DNA of 16,243 bases from JARRJY01 sp037388705 (GCA_037388705.1 JARRJY010000048.1:1-16243); one strand, 5' to 3'; shown: positions 7,406 to 14,875, counted from the stretch's first letter. Translations and numbers: made by a program. The notes: generated by a model from the sequence alone, not told the origin.

Positions 7406-8698
7406 TTAGCCAAATGCATCGGAAGTAATGCTGTCATACCAGCCACCAGCGTAACGTGCCTCACTTTTTCGGAATTCGGCATCCGCATCTATGGGGCTGA
7501 CGCCACCAGAGCCTTCGGCTTTGTAAATACCTTTGTCCGAGTTGTAACGATATACCGCGGCGACCGAAATGCCATAATCCGGTGATACCAGGCTGTAGCA
7601 GGTATTGACATAAGAAGGTTCCGGCATGGCCAGGCTATTCAGTGCAGACACGATAGCGGCGGCACAGACTTTTCCCTGGCTGTTAGCGGCAAAACCTGAC
7701 TTGGGCATTTGACCAGCAACCGAGGCATCACCAATGATGTGGATCCCGGGAGAAACGGTCGATTCAAAGGTACGTTGATTCACCGGGCACCAGCCATCAT
7801 TATTGGTAAGCTGGGCAGTGTGAACAATGGGTGCCGCCTTTTGTGGCGGAATAAAGTTAATGACATCGCCTTTATATTTTTCTCCAAGCTCGCTGTGCAG
7901 AGTCTTGTTTTTCACATCAACAGTATCAATCTTGCCACCGCTACTGCCACTGACCCATTCGATCATACCGGGATAAAGTTTTTCCCAGCCCTGCATAAAT
8001 AACGGCTGCTTGGAAAATTTGTCCTTGGCATCCACGATCAATATTTTTGATTTTGGTTTGTTCTGTTTCAGGTAGTGGGCAATCAGGCTGGCACGTTCAT
8101 AAGGACCGGGCGGGCACCTGAACGGGTTACCCGGTGGTGCAAGGATCACGACCCCACCATCCGGCATCGCCATTAACTGGTTTTGCAAGATCGTTGTTTG
8201 CGGCCCCCCTTGCCAGGCATGGGGGATCAATTCGGTATCAGCCGCGGTCATGCCATTTACCTGGTCCCATTTAAAGTCAATCCCCGGTGAGATGACCAGG
8301 CGATCATAGGAAAGGGTTTTACCGTTATCCAGCGTCACCTTTTTACCCGTACCATCGATACCGGTTACGCGGGCGTGGATCACGTTGATCCCCCGCTTTT
8401 CATGAGCCTGGTATCCATGCGTGATGGAGTCCAGGTCACGCATTCCCCCTAGTACCGCGTTGCTAAACGGGCAGGTGGTAAATCGCTGACTGGCTTCAAC
8501 CAGTGTCACTGACAAATCAGGATCGAATATATTCAGGTACTTGGCACACGTTGCTCCACCGAAGCCACCACCTACGACAACAACTCTGCCACTCGCTTTA
8601 GCGGGCTTGCTACATGAAACTATTGAGCCCAGTGTAGAAAGTGCAACACTCGAGCCACCCATAAATAACAGGAATTTTCTTCGATTTATCGTATTCAT
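7406..8698 (-). CDS. fccB: FCSD flavoprotein subunit (sulfide dehydrogenase)
   Basis: The product (430 residues from the chosen start) is the FAD subunit of flavocytochrome c sulfide dehydrogenase, which oxidises sulfide in the periplasm. A twin-arginine signal NRRKFLLFMGG (5-15) is followed by IVSC, a lipobox-like site at Cys29. The FAD-binding GGGFGG is at 43-48. Cys76 in TTCPFSNAV aligns with Cys42 of the Allochromatium enzyme, the covalent FAD site. Cys195 in PFRCPPGPYERAS and Cys367 in NTCYS align with its redox disulfide Cys161-Cys337. The C-terminal WYDSITSDAFG is also conserved. The ATG at 8698 is preferred over GTG at 8713 and ATG at 8704 because AGGAGA lies 6 bases before it. The gene follows fccA by 11 bases. 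Confidence 0.92.
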   Translation of the reverse strand: MNTINRRKFLLFMGGSSVALSTLGSIVSCSKPAKASGRVVVVGGGFGGATCAKYLNIFDPDLSVTLVEASQRFTTCPFSNAVLGGMRDLDSITHGYQAHEKRGINVIHARVTGIDGTGKKVTLDNGKTLSYDRLVISPGIDFKWDQVNGMTAADTELIPHAWQGGPQTTILQNQLMAMPDGGVVILAPPGNPFRCPPGPYERASLIAHYLKQNKPKSKILIVDAKDKFSKQPLFMQGWEKLYPGMIEWVSGSSGGKIDTVDVKNKTLHSELGEKYKGDVINFIPPQKAAPIVHTAQLTNNDGWCPVNQRTFESTVSPGIHIIGDASVAGQMPKSGFAANSQGKVCAAAIVSALNSLAMPEPSYVNTCYSLVSPDYGISVAAVYRYNSDKGIYKAEGSGGVSPIDADAEFRKSEARYAGGWYDSITSDAFG

Positions 8699-8709
8699 GG
8701 CCATTCTCC

Positions 8710-9021
8710 TCACGGTTGGGCACGTGAAAAGTGCTGTGCTATCAGTTCAATTTCCTCATCGGTATAGCCTTTGGCATGACGGCCCATGACCGTTGACGGG
8801 CGTTCGCCTGATCGAAAGTCTTTTAATGCCTTGCTGAGAAAACTGGCGGATTTGCCATTAATGCTGGGAATGGCACCCGGGCTTTTACCATGCGTGCCAT
8901 GACATGCGGCACAGGAATTACTGAGCATGGCGCCCCGGGAGATCTCGGCAGGGACAGCAGACATACTGATAAAAACAAGACACGTCATCAGGAGAACTTG
9001 TCGTGAATGTCGTACAAACAT
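8710..9021 (-). CDS. fccA: Monoheme cytochrome c, FCSD cytochrome subunit
   Basis: The 103-residue product has a signal peptide (1-25, ending VPA) and one heme site CAACH (37-41). Met79 in STVMGRHAKG is the likely distal ligand. It should accept electrons from FccB and pass them to soluble cytochrome c. It is much shorter than the diheme cytochrome subunit of Allochromatium vinosum and resembles the small monoheme partners. The start is ATG at 9021, since GGAGG lies 7 bases before it; a TTG at 9033 would place that site inside the gene. The stop TGA is followed at once by the Shine-Dalgarno site of fccB, so the pair is coupled. Confidence 0.85.
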   Translation of the reverse strand: MFVRHSRQVLLMTCLVFISMSAVPAEISRGAMLSNSCAACHGTHGKSPGAIPSINGKSASFLSKALKDFRSGERPSTVMGRHAKGYTDEEIELIAQHFSRAQP

Positions 9022-9110
9022 AGACACCTCCAAATTCTGGTTATGTAAACGTGAAACCGAGTGGATTGATTAACAATAGTTGAGAAACAGCTTGTTGAAC
9101 AGGAACCGGG

Positions 9111-9124
9111 TTGACTTAAGTCAA
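9111..9124. promoter_or_regulatory. Perfect palindrome TTGACTTAAGTCAA, CRP/FNR-family-like box
   Basis: This 14-base perfect palindrome has the TTGAC-N4-GTCAA form expected for FNR/DNR-type regulators. Its centre is about 96 bases upstream of the fccA ATG, in the only gap where the fcc promoter can be. No strong -10 lies at the classical distance, so the regulator and promoter are not fixed. Confidence 0.45.
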
Positions 9125-9181
9125 TGAATGGAAGAAAAGTGGAATAATTCTGAAATTTATGGTGAGTGATTTATTCAGGCT

Positions 9182-9223
9182 GCCGATCTGGGTGTACCAT
9201 TGATGGTGCCTATCCAGATCGGC
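9182..9223. terminator. Long hairpin between fccA and the secreted-protein gene
   Basis: GCCGATCTGGGT (9182-9193) pairs with ATCCAGATCGGC (9212-9223) over 12 positions with one G-T pair. Inside the loop ACCAT and ATGGT form a second short stem. It lies 14 bases past the stop of the minus-strand gene at 9237. There is no T-tract after it on that strand, so it may be a weak terminator, an RNA stabiliser or an attenuator. Confidence 0.4.
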
Positions 9224-9236
9224 TTTGAGATAGAAA

Positions 9237-9605
9237 TTAACATCCGTCATCCTCAGTTACTGTATTGCCCAGTTCATCGACTTCAGGCTGGCCATTTTTG
9301 TCGGTAGTCACCACCCTGGTGAACATCATGTTTTCAATACGGTCGAAGTTTTTATCCAGAGCCTTGTCGACCGTGGTGTCAGGCAGGTTGTCATAAATCA
9401 TGATATAGCCTTTTTCTTCCAGCTTACGTTCACCTTTTGTTGGTTCAAATAGTCGGGCTACCTGCCACTGATTGTTTGCCTCCAGCAGGGCCAGTTGGTC
9501 ACTGGCTTCTTCCGCCTGAACGGGTGCAGATAAAGCTACGACAAATACAGTACTAATCATGGCGATAGATTTGGTTAATGAACTGTGTAGTGTAGTAGTT
9601 TGCAT
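9237..9605 (-). CDS. Small secreted protein of unknown function with a C-terminal Cys
   Basis: I do not recognise this family. The 122-residue product has a signal peptide (1-31, ending VQA) and a mature part of about 91 residues that is acidic, with no repeat or membrane segment. Its only cysteine is the last residue (ending EDDGC). Its ATG has a good Shine-Dalgarno (GAGGAGAAG). It lies on the same strand as fccAB, 215 bases upstream and separated by a hairpin, and is divergent from the regulator gene. Position suggests a periplasmic role linked to sulfide oxidation or to the regulator, but nothing in the sequence proves this. Confidence 0.65.
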   Translation of the reverse strand: MQTTTLHSSLTKSIAMISTVFVVALSAPVQAEEASDQLALLEANNQWQVARLFEPTKGERKLEEKGYIMIYDNLPDTTVDKALDKNFDRIENMMFTRVVTTDKNGQPEVDELGNTVTEDDGC

Positions 9606-9716
9606 GATGCTTCTCCTCTGTCTATGTTTACTGGTACTTCCTGTTTTCCTCTTGCGTGTCTAGAAATGTAGCTGTGGTCACGAAATTCTTTGCGGCGGAA
9701 AGCTGAGGGTTATCGG
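9606..9716. promoter_or_regulatory. Divergent promoter region between the secreted-protein and regulator genes
   Basis: Both genes must start transcription in this 111-base gap. I find no strong sigma-70 pair on either strand; TTGCGT followed by TAGCTG on plus is the best and is poor. Activated promoters, possibly under the adjacent regulator, would fit. Confidence 0.35.
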
Positions 9717-11462
9717 ATGTTTGTTCGACGGTTTTCCGTCGAACATATGGCGAAGAAGACAAACCTGGATGAAGCGGTGATGCAGGATAAATGCGTCAGT
9801 AAAACTATGGATTTAAGCCAGCCCTTCATGGTGGGTAACTGGCTGGTTGAGCCTGCCATAGAGCGCATTAGCAAAGGGGAGCTGGAGGAAAAGGTGGAGC
9901 CACGGGTGATGGACCTGCTGGTGTGTCTGGCCAGCCAGCCTGGTGAAGTGATTTCCCGGGAAGATCTTGAGTCCCAGGTATGGTCCGGGATGGTGGTGGG
10001 GTATGATGCCCTCAGTAGTGCCATGATTAAACTGCGAAAAGCCTTTCATGATGATTCCAGGCACCCCCAGGTTTTCCAGACGGTGTCCAAGAAAGGCTAC
10101 CGGCTGATAGCCGAGGTCAGGCCAGCGGGTTCGGCATTGGAAGAAAAAGGCCAACGGACCATTAATTATTTCAATAACCGGTCCTGGCAACTAGGGATAG
10201 GCGTGTCATTAGCACTGATTTTTGTAGCAATATTTTATGCTTCTACTGATCATACGGCTGAGACATCTGACGTAGTTGAAATACCTTCGATTATCGTGTT
10301 GCCATTCGTAAACCGAAGTGATGATCAGGGTCAGGAGTATTTTTCCGACGGCATAACTGAGGACATTATTACGGATCTTTCCCGCATATCTAACCTGCAG
10401 GTCATGGCCAGTAACACCTCGTTTCGTTACAAGGGCCAAGTCGTAAAACCAGAAGAAATTAATAAAGAGCTGGGTGTTCATTTCATGCTGGAAGGGAGTG
10501 TCAGAAAAGCCGGTGGTAAACTCCGCATCAACTCGCAGTTAATTGATACCCGTAACGGTTATCATGTCTGGGCAGAACGATTTGATCGCGACCTGGATCA
10601 AGTATTTGCTGTCCAGGATGAATTAACTCGAAATATCGTCAATGCCCTGGCTGTAAAACTCACTGACCAGGAAGAAACCAGCCTGGCCAGGGTTTCAACA
10701 AATAACTTTCAAGCCTATGAACATTTTCTACTGGGACAAAAGTATGCAAGGGAAAGAACACGGGAAGGTTTTAACAGGGCAAGAGATGAATTCAGGGAAG
10801 CGATAAAGCTGGATCCACAATACGCACGTTCCTACGGTGCGTTAGCTATCGTGTTATCAAGAATGGCAACAAATGCATTTACAGATTCCCCGGTAGAATT
10901 TGAAGATCGTGCGCTGGAAATGGCGCGTAAAGCCGTGGAGCTTAACAATACGTTACCCCATGCGTACTGGGCGTTGAGTTTTGTTCACATGTATCGGAAC
11001 GAGTTCAAAGAAGCGGAGAAGTACGTTACACAGGCGCTCGCCATTGCACCAAATTATGCGGATGGTTATGGTTTGCTTGCATTAATCCATAACCGGTTAG
11101 GTAATGCCGATAAAGCCATCGAGCTCATCCAGAAAGGAATGAAACTGAATCCGCATTATACCTGGGACTACCCCTATAACCTTGGTCGGGCATACTATTA
11201 TAAAGGTAACTATGACAAGGCGATTGAACTGTTAAGAACTGCCTTGGCTCGCAATGAATTCACGATGCAACCCCGCTTATACCTGACAGCCAGTTTAAGT
11301 GCGGCAGGCATGATGGATGATGCGGAATGGGAGGTCGAGCAAATACTGACAATAAACCCGCGCATGACAATTTCACATATCAGGTCGACCAGCGCCATAG
11401 TCAATCCTGGGTTGATGGAAAAATACGCGACACATTTACGAAATGCCGGGTTACCAGACTGA
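9717..11462 (+). CDS. CadC-like membrane regulator: winged helix, TM, TolB-like domain, TPRs
   Basis: The product has 581 residues from ATG 9717. An OmpR/PhoB-type winged-helix DNA-binding domain spans about 37-134 and includes VEPRVMDLLVCLASQPGEV and KKGYRLIAEV. One membrane helix is at about 156-177. Outside the membrane come a TolB N-terminal/FlgO-like domain (190-291, with SIIVLPFVNRS, YFSDGITEDI and RINSQLIDT) and a TPR region (about 332-566). This is a one-component, ToxR/CadC-style regulator that senses a periplasmic signal while its DNA-binding domain stays in the cytosol. ATG 9717 has GAGGG 8 bases upstream; TTG 9690 and ATG 9747 are alternatives. A perfect hairpin lies just inside the start. 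It is divergent from the secreted-protein and fcc genes, which are its likely targets by position. Confidence 0.85.
   Translation: MFVRRFSVEHMAKKTNLDEAVMQDKCVSKTMDLSQPFMVGNWLVEPAIERISKGELEEKVEPRVMDLLVCLASQPGEVISREDLESQVWSGMVVGYDALSSAMIKLRKAFHDDSRHPQVFQTVSKKGYRLIAEVRPAGSALEEKGQRTINYFNNRSWQLGIGVSLALIFVAIFYASTDHTAETSDVVEIPSIIVLPFVNRSDDQGQEYFSDGITEDIITDLSRISNLQVMASNTSFRYKGQVVKPEEINKELGVHFMLEGSVRKAGGKLRINSQLIDTRNGYHVWAERFDRDLDQVFAVQDELTRNIVNALAVKLTDQEETSLARVSTNNFQAYEHFLLGQKYARERTREGFNRARDEFREAIKLDPQYARSYGALAIVLSRMATNAFTDSPVEFEDRALEMARKAVELNNTLPHAYWALSFVHMYRNEFKEAEKYVTQALAIAPNYADGYGLLALIHNRLGNADKAIELIQKGMKLNPHYTWDYPYNLGRAYYYKGNYDKAIELLRTALARNEFTMQPRLYLTASLSAAGMMDDAEWEVEQILTINPRMTISHIRSTSAIVNPGLMEKYATHLRNAGLPD
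9722..9745 (+). promoter_or_regulatory. Perfect 10-base-pair hairpin at the regulator's start codon
   Basis: TGTTCGACGG (9722-9731) pairs fully with CCGTCGAACA (9736-9745) around a TTTT loop. It begins 3 bases after ATG 9717 and ends just before ATG 9747. It could slow initiation, select between the two starts, or as DNA serve as a regulator's palindrome. Confidence 0.55.
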
Positions 11463-11464
11463 TA

Positions 11465-12418
11465 TTATTGAAATTCCTCGGCTTCCACTTCCAGGTAAGC
11501 ACGGCTGATGCTTGGCCCCAGTAACATGTCAAACGCTACCCAGTTTTTGTAGCGTGACACGCTTTTTTTAATGGTCTTTTTCATTTCAAAATCAGCCAGT
11601 CCCTGGGCATACATTTTTTTGACACTGGTGTAGACAATATTGAGATAGTTACGGTAGTTTTTCGCGATTTCATGTCTTCCTGATTTGCCATGCCCGGGAA
11701 TATAAAGATCAAACTCTTTTTTCAGTATTACATCGATCGCATTTATGTTGCCTACGAAACTGGCATCTTCATTCATAAGGCCGAGCATGCCATTCCTGAC
11801 GACGTCACCGGTAAACAGAATTTTCTGGTCAATGACTTCCACCATGATGTCATTATCTGAATGCGCACGGCCAGTATGGTGAACGCGGAATTTCGTGTCC
11901 CCAATAGTTATCAGATCACCATCATTAACTGTGTTATCAGGCGCTACAGCCCGTTTACCGTTGGCTGTATTTTTTGTTCGCTGGTTTATCATGTCCACCC
12001 ATCGGGTACCCTCAGCGCTTTCGACTTTCTTTTTCATGTTGGGATGACCATAGATGGTTGCTGATGGATAGTGTTTCTTAATAGCCTCGTTGCCAAGCCA
12101 GTGATCACCATGCGCATGGGAATTGAAAACCGCCACGATAGGTTTTTTGGTTAGTGTTTTTACTTTCCGTACCACCATTTCCCCGGCACTAGCACTACCT
12201 CCCGGGTCAGAAATGACCACACCCTTGCTTGTCTGGATAATCCCTATGTTATTACGGAACCCCTGGTTTTTTTCATCAGGCAATTCTAACGGGCCGAATA
12301 TTACGTACACGTTATCAGTCAGACGCGTAAGCGGGTAATCAATCTGGGCAGAGCCTGCAGTGACATGTGAAACTGATAATAGCCACAGAAGGAAGATACC
12401 GAACAGGGTTCTTGCCAT
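11465..12418 (-). CDS. Exported metallo-beta-lactamase-fold hydrolase, SoxH-like
   Basis: The product has 317 residues from ATG 12418, which has AAGGAG 7 bases before it; an upstream in-frame start would put non-signal sequence ahead of a clear signal peptide (about 1-24, ending VTAGSA). The binuclear zinc site is complete: HAHGDH (His101, His103, Asp105, His106 in NSHAHGDHWLGN), His186 in GRAHSD, Asp205 in FTGD and His243 in IPGHGKS. It resembles SoxH and the quinoprotein-relay zinc hydrolases found with sulfur or methanol oxidation genes, whose reaction is unsettled; other B3-like or glyoxalase II-like hydrolases are possible. It should act in the periplasm. It ends 2 bases from the stop of the converging regulator gene. 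Confidence 0.82.
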   Translation of the reverse strand: MARTLFGIFLLWLLSVSHVTAGSAQIDYPLTRLTDNVYVIFGPLELPDEKNQGFRNNIGIIQTSKGVVISDPGGSASAGEMVVRKVKTLTKKPIVAVFNSHAHGDHWLGNEAIKKHYPSATIYGHPNMKKKVESAEGTRWVDMINQRTKNTANGKRAVAPDNTVNDGDLITIGDTKFRVHHTGRAHSDNDIMVEVIDQKILFTGDVVRNGMLGLMNEDASFVGNINAIDVILKKEFDLYIPGHGKSGRHEIAKNYRNYLNIVYTSVKKMYAQGLADFEMKKTIKKSVSRYKNWVAFDMLLGPSISRAYLEVEAEEFQ

Positions 12419-12676
12419 AGCACATCTCCTTGAAATTTCACTTAAACAGACTGGCCCTGGAAGCGTTACACGGGGTCGGATTGTAGTAATCATAGACGCT
12501 GAATTGCCCAGTAGTTAAGACAAAGAGCAAATATTCGCGATCATGAGAGCAAAACAGGGATATTGGCGCAATTTCCCGGCTATTTGTTGGGATTGTGACT
12601 TGAAAAAGACGCTCTAAATACCCACTAAATATCCCGAAATCCAGCAATCTAATGCCCATTTATAACAACTTTAGAG

Positions 12677-12682
12677 TATAAT
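12677..12682 (+). promoter_or_regulatory. Consensus -10 (TATAAT) of the fusA2 promoter
   Basis: This is a perfect TATAAT followed by a GC-rich stretch. No good -35 is present at 16-18 bases (best TGCCCA at 12653-12658). The predicted start is near 12689, giving a long leader of about 114 bases. Confidence 0.55.
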
Positions 12683-12697
12683 GCGCCGCTTATTTTT

Positions 12698-12759
12698 TGG
12701 TGAATTCGTGTTCACCACGGATTTTTGGTCGTGGCCGGGGTGATTTTCGTTCAGCGGCC
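12698..12759 (+). promoter_or_regulatory. Structured 5' leader of fusA2 with competing hairpins
   Basis: Stem A pairs TGGTGAA (12698-12704) with TTCACCA (12711-12717). Stem B pairs CCACG (12715-12719) with CGTGG (12730-12734). The two share bases 12715-12717, so they exclude each other. Stem C pairs GGCCG (12733-12737) with CGGCC (12755-12759) and in turn overlaps stem B. This overlapping order is what attenuators and protein-responsive leaders show; no known riboswitch class is recognised. Confidence 0.35.
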
Positions 12760-12802
12760 CACTTATTGGAACTTTTAACTATTTATATAGAGTAGTAGGA
12801 AA

Positions 12803-14820
12803 ATGGCTGACTTATCAAAGTATAGAAACATAGGTATTTTCGCTCACGTGGATGCCGGTAAAACCACGACCACGGAACGTATTCTGAAACTGACCGGTAA
12901 AATCCATAAAACCGGTGAGGTGCATGACGGTGAAGCGACGACCGACTTCATGGAGCAGGAAGCTGAGCGTGGTATTACCATCCAGTCTGCTGCGACCTCC
13001 TGTGAGTGGAATGGCCACCGCATGAACATTATCGATACCCCGGGACACGTTGACTTCACCATCGAAGTATACCGTTCACTGAAAGTACTTGACGGTGGTG
13101 TTGGTGTATTCTGTGGTTCCGGTGGTGTTGAACCCCAGTCTGAAACCAACTGGCGTTATGCCAACGACTCGGAAGTCGCACGTGTTATTTTCGTCAACAA
13201 GCTGGATCGCATGGGTGCCGACTTCTACCGTGTCGTTGACCAGGTAGAAAACGTGCTGGGTGCCAATCCCCTGGTAATGGTACTGCCAATCGGTATCGAA
13301 GATGACTTCAAGGGTTTGGTTGACCTGATGAGCATGAAAGCTTATGTCTGGGATGATTCTGGCCTGCCTGAAAACTACGAAGTGACTGATATCCCTGAAG
13401 ATATGGTTGCCAAGGCGGAAGAATACCGTGAGAAAATGATCGAAACTGCGGTTGAGCAGGACGATGACCTGATGGAAGCTTACCTGGAAGGTGAAACCCC
13501 ATCTGTTGAAGATCTGAAGCGTTGTATCCGTAAAGGTACCATCGCACTGGACTTCTTCCCGACTTATTGTGGTTCTGCGTTCAAGAACAAGGGAATCCAG
13601 CTGGGACTGGACGCGGTAGTTGATTACCTGCCTAACCCTACAGAAGTTAAGCCTCAGCCTATTACTGATGAAGAAGGTAATGAAACAGGTGAAGTAGCAA
13701 AAGTTGATCCTAGTGAACCGTTCCGTGCCCTGGCCTTCAAAATAATGGATGACCGCTTTGGTGCTCTGACCTTTATCCGTATTTACTCGGGTAAATTAAA
13801 TAAAGGTGACACGGTGCTGAATACCGCGACGGGTAAAACTGAACGTATTGGTCGTATCGTGGAAATGCATGCCGACGAACGTATCGAGCTGGATGGTGCC
13901 CAGGCCGGTGATATCGTTGCGGTTATTGGTTATTCCCGGACCCGGTTATTTCTATCGCGGTTGCACCTAAGGATAAAGGTGCGGCGGAGAAAATGGGTAT
14001 CGCCATTGGTAAGATGGTGGCAGAGGATCCTTCTTTCCGAGTTGAAACCGATGAAGACTCCGGTGAAACCATCCTTAAAGGGATGGGTGAACTTCACCTG
14101 GACATCAAGATTGATATCCTGAAACGTACGCACGGTGTAGAAGTTGAAGTGGGTGCACCACAGGTAGCCTACCGTGAAACCATCACGCAACGTATTGAAG
14201 ATTCATACACGCACAAGAAACAAACCGGTGGTTCCGGTCAGTTTGCGAAAATTGATTACATCGTTGAACCAGGTGAGCCAGGCAGTGGTTACGAGTTCGA
14301 ATCAAAGGTAACGGGTGGTAACGTACCACGTGAATTCTGGCCAGCTGTTGCCAAAGGTTTTGAAGTTAGTGCCGAGAAAGGTGTTCTGGCCGGTTACCCG
14401 TGTCTGGACTTCAAAGTTACCCTGATGGATGGTGGTTATCACCCTGTGGATTCATCTGCGGTTGCTTACGAGTTAGCTGCGAAAGCCGCTTACCGTCAGT
14501 CTATGCCGAAAGCCGGTGCCCAGTTAATGGAACCTATCATGAAAGTAGACGTGTTCACCCCTGAAGATAACGTGGGTGATGTTATTGGTGATCTTAACCG
14601 TCGTCGCGGTATGATCCAGGGCCAGGAAGCCGGTACGGCGGGTGTTCGTATCAAGGCAGAATGTCCGCTATCAGAAATGTTTGGTTACATTGGTGACCTG
14701 CGTACCATGACATCCGGTCGTGGCCAGTTCTCCATGGAGTTCCTGCACTACTCACCATGTCCCAAGAATGTCGCTGATGAAGTTATCAAGGCGGCCAAGG
14801 AACGTGAAGAAAAGAAATAA
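12803..14820 (+). pseudogene. fusA2: Elongation factor G, FusA2-type paralogue, broken by a 67-base deletion
   Basis: EF-G is the GTPase that moves tRNA and mRNA through the ribosome. The GTP site is intact: AHVDAGKT (14-21), RGIT (56-59), DTPGH (78-82), NKLD (132-135). The variants GEATTDFMEQEAERGIT and VFCGSGGVEPQSETNWRYAN mark the second gammaproteobacterial EF-G type, not the str-operon copy. Reading is open to DIVAVIG (ending 13930). Then only two bases stand before TTC CCG GAC CCG GTT (13933 on), which encodes FPDPVIS in another frame. About 69 bases are expected there, so 67 are missing, covering the end of domain II. The shifted frame stops at 14122; domains III-V are otherwise intact to 14820. 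This is either a recent inactivation or a sequencing or assembly error. Confidence 0.85.
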
Positions 14821-14843
14821 GCCAAACAATTTGAGGCTAAAAG

Positions 14844-14875
14844 AAAAAGGGCGGGTCAAAGACCCGCCCTTTTTT
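14844..14875. terminator. Bidirectional intrinsic terminator after fusA2
   Basis: GGGCGGGTC (14849-14857) and GACCCGCCC (14861-14869) form a perfect 9-base-pair stem with an AAA loop. It is followed by a run of six T and preceded by five A, so it can stop transcription of fusA2 and of the converging histidine kinase gene. Confidence 0.93.

Larger units (their letters stand above)
12419..12802. other. Non-coding stretch with divergent promoters of the hydrolase and fusA2 genes
   Basis: The left part (12419-12650) shows no convincing gene. It must hold the promoter of the minus-strand hydrolase, but I cannot place it with confidence. The right part holds the strong -10 of fusA2 and its leader, listed separately. 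Confidence 0.5.

Noticed and set aside
9813..10190. Minus-strand open frame of 125 codons inside the CadC-like gene
   Set aside because: It is antisense to the winged-helix domain, rich in His and Pro as shadow frames often are, and has no start signal.
12418..12493. Longer N-terminus of the SoxH-like hydrolase (25 extra codons)
   Set aside because: The extra residues precede a normal signal peptide, and AAGGAG is correctly spaced for the ATG at 12418.
12438..12659. Minus-strand open frame of 73 codons upstream of the SoxH-like hydrolase
   Set aside because: It has no Shine-Dalgarno site, no recognisable sequence, and runs through the hydrolase gene's own start region.
13925..13950. Programmed ribosomal frameshift in fusA2
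   Set aside because: There is no slippery heptamer, and 67 bases encoding conserved residues are missing, so a simple frame change would not restore the protein.
13931..14122. The fusA2 frame continuing past 13930 as a genuine alternative C-terminus
   Set aside because: The residues are Arg-rich and unlike any EF-G, while the true continuation is conserved in another frame, so this is out-of-frame reading.
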